From Spirochaetaceae bacterium (lineage in GTDB: Bacteria; Spirochaetota; Spirochaetia; Treponematales; Breznakiellaceae), in NCBI GenBank assembly GCA_031283025.1, contig JAITCP010000067.1, positions 1 to 8,948 of the forward strand: a stretch of 8,948 nucleotides of DNA. The letters are read 5' to 3'. Positions 6,463 through 8,948 of the stretch are shown here, in pieces (within the stretch, counting starts at the first letter, position 1; every line of letters starts with the position of its first letter). The position numbers were made by a program, and so were the translations under genes. The notes below the pieces were generated by a model, which searched no databases, was not told the origin of the DNA, and saw only the letters and a program-made list of their open reading frames with translations.

Positions 6463-8060
6463 GTTAGTATCACCTTATATCCGAATACATCCTGAAACAA
6501 GTCAGCTTTTTCTTTAAGCCCCATCTGTTCAAGGGAAAAATCCCGGTAGCCCGTTCTGGGATCATCAAAAAGGGAATTATCCGCGCCGTCTTCCTCCGTT
6601 CCGCCGCTGTGGAGGATGAGTGTTTCTTCCCGTTTTTCTACGGTGATGTCTTTTATCCGGCGGGAGTGGCCCCTGTCCAGGGCATCCGCCGCCCGGAGTA
6701 TGGCGGCCATCTTGAGCACCAGGATTCGTTCTTCCCGCTGGAGGGCAATGTATTGAATGTCGGTGGAGGAGGGGAGTTCATCCCGGTGGTAACGGATTAC
6801 GTTCCCTATAATATCAAGTTCTTCCTGTTTGAGGCCAAAGATCTCCGAGTTTGCCACAATGTACTGGCCATGTTCCTGATGATGGGAACGGCGGATAAAT
6901 ACCCCAATATCGTGGAGAAGCGCCGCCGTTTCCAGCAGCATCCGTTCATGGCTGTTCATGCCGTGTTCTTTGGTCAGCGCGTCAAAAAGGACAAGGCTTA
7001 GTTCCGCAACATGGCGGCTGTGGGCTTCATCAAAACGGTATTTTCTTCCCAGGCTAAGGGCGGAGGCGCTGATCTGGGAATAAAAATCGTCCTGTAGTTC
7101 CCGGTCTATGCCCCGAACCATGCCGATTAGCCAGCCTTCCCGCACCGATACTCCCGGCACGGCCAGTTCTTCCGCCGCCAGCCTTTCCATAAAAGTCCGG
7201 TAGATCATAAGCCCCGGCACAAAGCCGTCTGCATCCGCATAGGGTATTTCCAGGCGGCGGATACATTCTTCCATGGATAAATTTTCCACAGATTTGATAA
7301 ACCGGTAAAAATCATCCCGGCTGATGATCCGGCAGTGTTCGTTGAGGTCCCTTCCTATATGGCGGGCTGCCTGACGGGCATCGGAACCGGCGGCGGCCAG
7401 GGTTTTGATATTGGAAAGGTCCATTTCGTCATTAAGAAATTCCTGGGTGTTCCGCACATTTTCATTCAAGTAGCGTTCGATAAACCGGGCGGAACCTGTT
7501 CCCTGCCGGACTTTCTGATCCATAAGGATGGTTCCCAGTTTCAGGCTGTGGGCTGCCACCATTTTTCCCCGCCGGAGCAGCATAATTTCCGTAGAGCCGC
7601 CCCCCACGTCAAGGATCATCGAATTGGAACGCCAGAACTGCGGAAGGTCGTTTTTTAGGGCATAACGAACCGCCAGGTACATCAGGCGGTTTTCCTCGAT
7701 TCCTTCTATAATGGCAATATCCAGCCCTGTTTCCCGCCGGAGCCGGTCTATAAAAATTTCCCGGTTCCGGGCGGCCCGGACTGCGCTTGTGGCAATGACC
7801 CGGACATCTTCTTTATTAATTCCCCATGCTCCAAGTTGCTCACTAAAGCCCTGAAGAACGGAAAGACATTCCAAAAAAGATTCCCTGCTCACCACTCCGG
7901 AGGTAAACACATCCCGCCCCAGGGTTACCGGTTTCCCCGATTGATCCAGAATCCGCCATTCCCCAGCGCTATTGTATTCAATAAGGAGGAGCCGTATGCC
8001 GGTGGAGCCAATTTCAATTACCGCGGCGGACCGTATTTGCCTGGGATCGGAATTTTCCAT
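6459..8060 (-). CDS. ppx: Exopolyphosphatase / pppGpp phosphohydrolase (Ppx/GppA) with C-terminal HD domain
   Basis: The protein belongs to the Ppx/GppA family, which removes terminal phosphates from polyphosphate and in some members from pppGpp. It has 533 residues. The ASKHA-fold phosphatase part (about 1-315) starts AAVIEIGSTGIRLLLIE (12-28, phosphate loop 1). It also has GIEENRLMY with Glu122 at the place of the E. coli catalytic Glu121, and the second loop DVGGGSTEI (151-159). The C-terminal part (about 330-530) is an HD-type domain with His350, His383-Asp384 (LLHDIG), His393/394, His397 and Asp459 (AADALDR). Metal-binding residues look intact, so it could have its own hydrolase activity or be regulatory. 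An upstream in-frame stop (8069-8067) makes ATG8060 the first ATG, and it lacks a Shine-Dalgarno sequence. It is the first gene of the operon and overlaps ppk by four bases. Preference for polyphosphate over pppGpp is inferred from that neighbour. Confidence 0.94.
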   Translation of the reverse strand: MENSDPRQIRSAAVIEIGSTGIRLLLIEYNSAGEWRILDQSGKPVTLGRDVFTSGVVSRESFLECLSVLQGFSEQLGAWGINKEDVRVIATSAVRAARNREIFIDRLRRETGLDIAIIEGIEENRLMYLAVRYALKNDLPQFWRSNSMILDVGGGSTEIMLLRRGKMVAAHSLKLGTILMDQKVRQGTGSARFIERYLNENVRNTQEFLNDEMDLSNIKTLAAAGSDARQAARHIGRDLNEHCRIISRDDFYRFIKSVENLSMEECIRRLEIPYADADGFVPGLMIYRTFMERLAAEELAVPGVSVREGWLIGMVRGIDRELQDDFYSQISASALSLGRKYRFDEAHSRHVAELSLVLFDALTKEHGMNSHERMLLETAALLHDIGVFIRRSHHQEHGQYIVANSEIFGLKQEELDIIGNVIRYHRDELPSSTDIQYIALQREERILVLKMAAILRAADALDRGHSRRIKDITVEKREETLILHSGGTEEDGADNSLFDDPRTGYRDFSLEQMGLKEKADLFQDVFGYKVILT

Positions 8061-8074
8061 AGCTTTTTAGTATA
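8061..8074 (-). promoter_or_regulatory. -10 element directly before ppx
   Basis: On the minus strand TATACT (8074-8069) is followed by AAAAAGCT and the ATG at 8060. A start site about 7 bases downstream would leave a leader of only one or two bases. No Shine-Dalgarno sequence is present. No strong -35 is visible at 16-18 bp, which weakens the call. The same hexamer at nearly the same distance precedes the DHH gene. The foldback element begins only about 30 bp upstream. Confidence 0.4.
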
Positions 8075-8103
8075 CGTTGTTTGTAAGGAAATTACCACGT
8101 CCT

Positions 8104-8506
8104 CCGCTAATATACCCGCTATCGAGCAAACGCTCCGGCCTTTTACCCTGCTTCACCAATTGCCGGGTGTTTCTGATCATTGGGGGAAGCGCACCTACGG
8201 CAAATATCACTGAAAAAACGGACGCTTTTTTAGTTTTCCTGCATATGGGCGGCGGGAAGAACACCCCTTCAGGCCGCGGTGGTCGTGGCTGTTCCTTACG
8301 CACGTTTTGACGTGGCATTTTCCTACGCACGCCAAGCGTCCTTCAGGGGTAACCTTCCCGCCGCCCACGTGGCAACATTACTCTAAAGCGTCCGTTTTTT
8401 CAGTGCTTTCACTCCGTGTGCGCCTCCTACATCCCCGGAAACCCCCGGCAATTACTGCGGGAGGGTAAAAGGCCGGAGCTTCCGTATAATGCGGGTATAT
8501 TAGCGG
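8104..8506. mobile_element. Foldback element, about 403 bp with arms of about 167-170 bp
   Basis: The two arms are reverse complements in the same block order. The blocks are 16 bp perfect (8104-8119 with 8491-8506), 18 bp perfect (8132-8149 with 8462-8479), 15 of 16 (8158-8173 with 8438-8453), 6 bp (8189-8194 with 8418-8423), 21 bp perfect (8208-8228 with 8385-8405), 13 bp perfect (8247-8259 with 8354-8366) and 9 of 11 (8263-8273 with 8340-8350). The central 66 bp contain a small CACGT/ACGTG hairpin (8301-8314) and a direct repeat of TTCCT(T)ACGCACG (8292-8304 and 8319-8331). No transposase or other protein is encoded. A non-autonomous foldback or MITE-like element is most likely, and a large structured RNA is the alternative. 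Confidence 0.65.
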
Positions 8507-8542
8507 TTTAAGAGCGGGAATTTACTGGAGAGCGTTACATTT

Positions 8543-8716
8543 ATTTCTGTTGCTTTAGACCGCAGGGATGCGGTTACAGAAATGCTTTAGGGTGGAGTTT
8601 TTGCATAGCAAAAACTCCCAAGCTATAAAACGGTAGGGACGCCGTTTTATAGCACTTTAGGCGGCAGGAAGCCGCTTTTGAACGAAACACCCGGCTACGT
8701 GTGTGAACAAAAGCGG
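8543..8716. repeat. Chain of at least five hairpins
   Basis: In order: ATTTCTGT (8543-8550) pairs with ACAGAAAT (8576-8583) around an inner ACCGCA/TGCGGT stem with loop GGGA (8559-8574). GGAGTTTTTGC (8594-8604) pairs with GCAAAAACTCC (8608-8618). GCTATAAAACGG (8622-8633) pairs with CCGTTTTATAGC (8642-8653). GCGGC pairs with GCCGC (8661-8675, loop AGGAA). CCGCTTTTG (8672-8680) pairs with CAAAAGCGG (8708-8716). TGCTTTAG recurs at 8551-8558 and 8583-8590, with the related CACTTTAG at 8653-8660. Several loops contain AGGGA or AGGAA. Confidence 0.7.
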
Positions 8717-8766
8717 GGCATTTGCAGTAACGGCGCTGGCATGGACACCACTCCCCCAAAACAGAA

Positions 8767-8948
8767 CTACCACTCTTTCGGCTTGCCTTGCGGAGGGATA
8801 ATGTTAAAAGTTTCACCGCTGGGTTCTATCACGTAAAAGCCCTGCCCTAAAGCATACTTTTTTACAGTGGGGGTCATTACCACCCCTGCAACTGCTCCTA
8901 AAAAGGAGCGCTTATCGCCGTGTAAATCAGCATAGACGCGCATTTTTT
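8767..8948 (-). CDS. C-terminal end of a DUF3782-like protein (cut by window edge)
   Basis: The minus strand reads open from the right edge to a TAG at 8769-8767, giving 59 whole codons plus two bases. The last 58 residues start at an internal Met (codon 8943-8941) with MRVYADLHGDKR. They continue through FLGAVAGVVM and KKYALGQGFYVIE and end PPQGKPKEW. I recognise this as the tail typical of DUF3782-like proteins, which combine an N-terminal coiled coil with a PD-(D/E)XK nuclease-like fold and are numerous in treponemes. The recognition is from memory. The nuclease residues would lie outside the window, so activity cannot be judged. The Met at 8943 is probably not the true start because the segment begins in the middle of the conserved domain and the frame stays open. 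A standalone 58-residue fragment cannot be excluded. Confidence 0.7.
   Translation of the reverse strand, partial: KMRVYADLHGDKRSFLGAVAGVVMTPTVKKYALGQGFYVIEPSGETFNIIPPQGKPKEW

Larger units (their letters stand above)
8061..8766. other. Gene-poor repeat region upstream of the ppx operon
   Basis: About 700 bp contain no ORF resembling a known protein. The short open frames here run through the palindromes on both strands, and their translations are rich in Arg, Pro and Gly with no recognisable motif. The content is the ppx promoter, a foldback element (8104-8506) and a chain of hairpins (8543-8716). I see nothing definite in 8507-8542 or 8717-8766. Confidence 0.7.

Noticed and set aside
8067..8330. 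Minus-strand open frame of 87 codons through the foldback element
   Set aside because: Its translation shows no domain and is rich in Arg and Pro. The opposite strand (8077-8310) is also open, as expected for a GC-rich inverted repeat, and its 3' end runs into the ppx promoter.
8104..8506. Retron-type or DGR non-coding RNA
   Set aside because: No reverse transcriptase gene is in the window, and the long mirrored arms do not resemble the msr-msd layout.
8543..8716. CRISPR array or integron attC cluster
   Set aside because: There are no identical direct repeats with regular spacers, and the attC core sites and an integrase gene are not seen. The units are hairpins with different stems.
8574..8816. 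Minus-strand open frame of 80 codons over the hairpin chain
   Set aside because: It overlaps the end of the DUF3782-like gene in another frame and is built mostly of palindrome sequence, with no recognisable motif.

Overview
The window looks like chromosomal DNA of a spirochaete, most likely a Treponema of the insect-gut or termite-gut type. This rests on recognising protein families, chiefly the tail of a DUF3782-like protein of the kind I recall as common in those treponemes, and on the many palindromic intergenic repeats. It does not come from a database search, so genus is moderately supported and species is not.

Layout. At the left edge (1-360, minus) is the N-terminal third or so of a DHH-family phosphoesterase. 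A divergent 256-bp spacer with small hairpins and REP-like repeats separates it from a complete ABC exporter half-transporter (617-2338, plus). A 393-bp convergent spacer (2339-2731) follows, filled with nested inverted repeats. A compact minus-strand operon comes next, read right to left: an exopolyphosphatase of the Ppx/GppA family with a C-terminal HD domain (6459-8060), polyphosphate kinase 1 (4207-6462) and an RlmI-type 23S rRNA methyltransferase (2732-4183). The first two overlap by 4 bp (ATGA) and the third starts 23 bp after the second ends. Upstream of the operon, 8061-8766 is about 700 bp without a credible gene. It holds a roughly 403-bp foldback element (8104-8506) and then a chain of hairpins (8543-8716). 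At the right edge (8767-8948, minus) is the C-terminal end of the DUF3782-like gene.

How the genes fit together. Ppx and PPK1 catalyse opposite sides of polyphosphate metabolism, and the ATGA overlap suggests translational coupling of synthesis and breakdown. The methyltransferase is probably only co-transcribed. The ABC exporter and the DHH protein have no evident functional link to the operon.

The unusual content is in repeats rather than in new protein systems. There is a long foldback element just outside the operon promoter, a chain of palindromes beside it, two perfect adjacent hairpins read in frame inside ppk at a probable protein insertion, and a nested MITE-like element between the convergent genes. 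The first genes of the transcription units also lack a Shine-Dalgarno sequence and carry a -10-like hexamer 6-8 bases before ATG, which suggests leaderless mRNAs. I found no CRISPR array, tRNA, rRNA, transposase gene or convincing intrinsic terminator.
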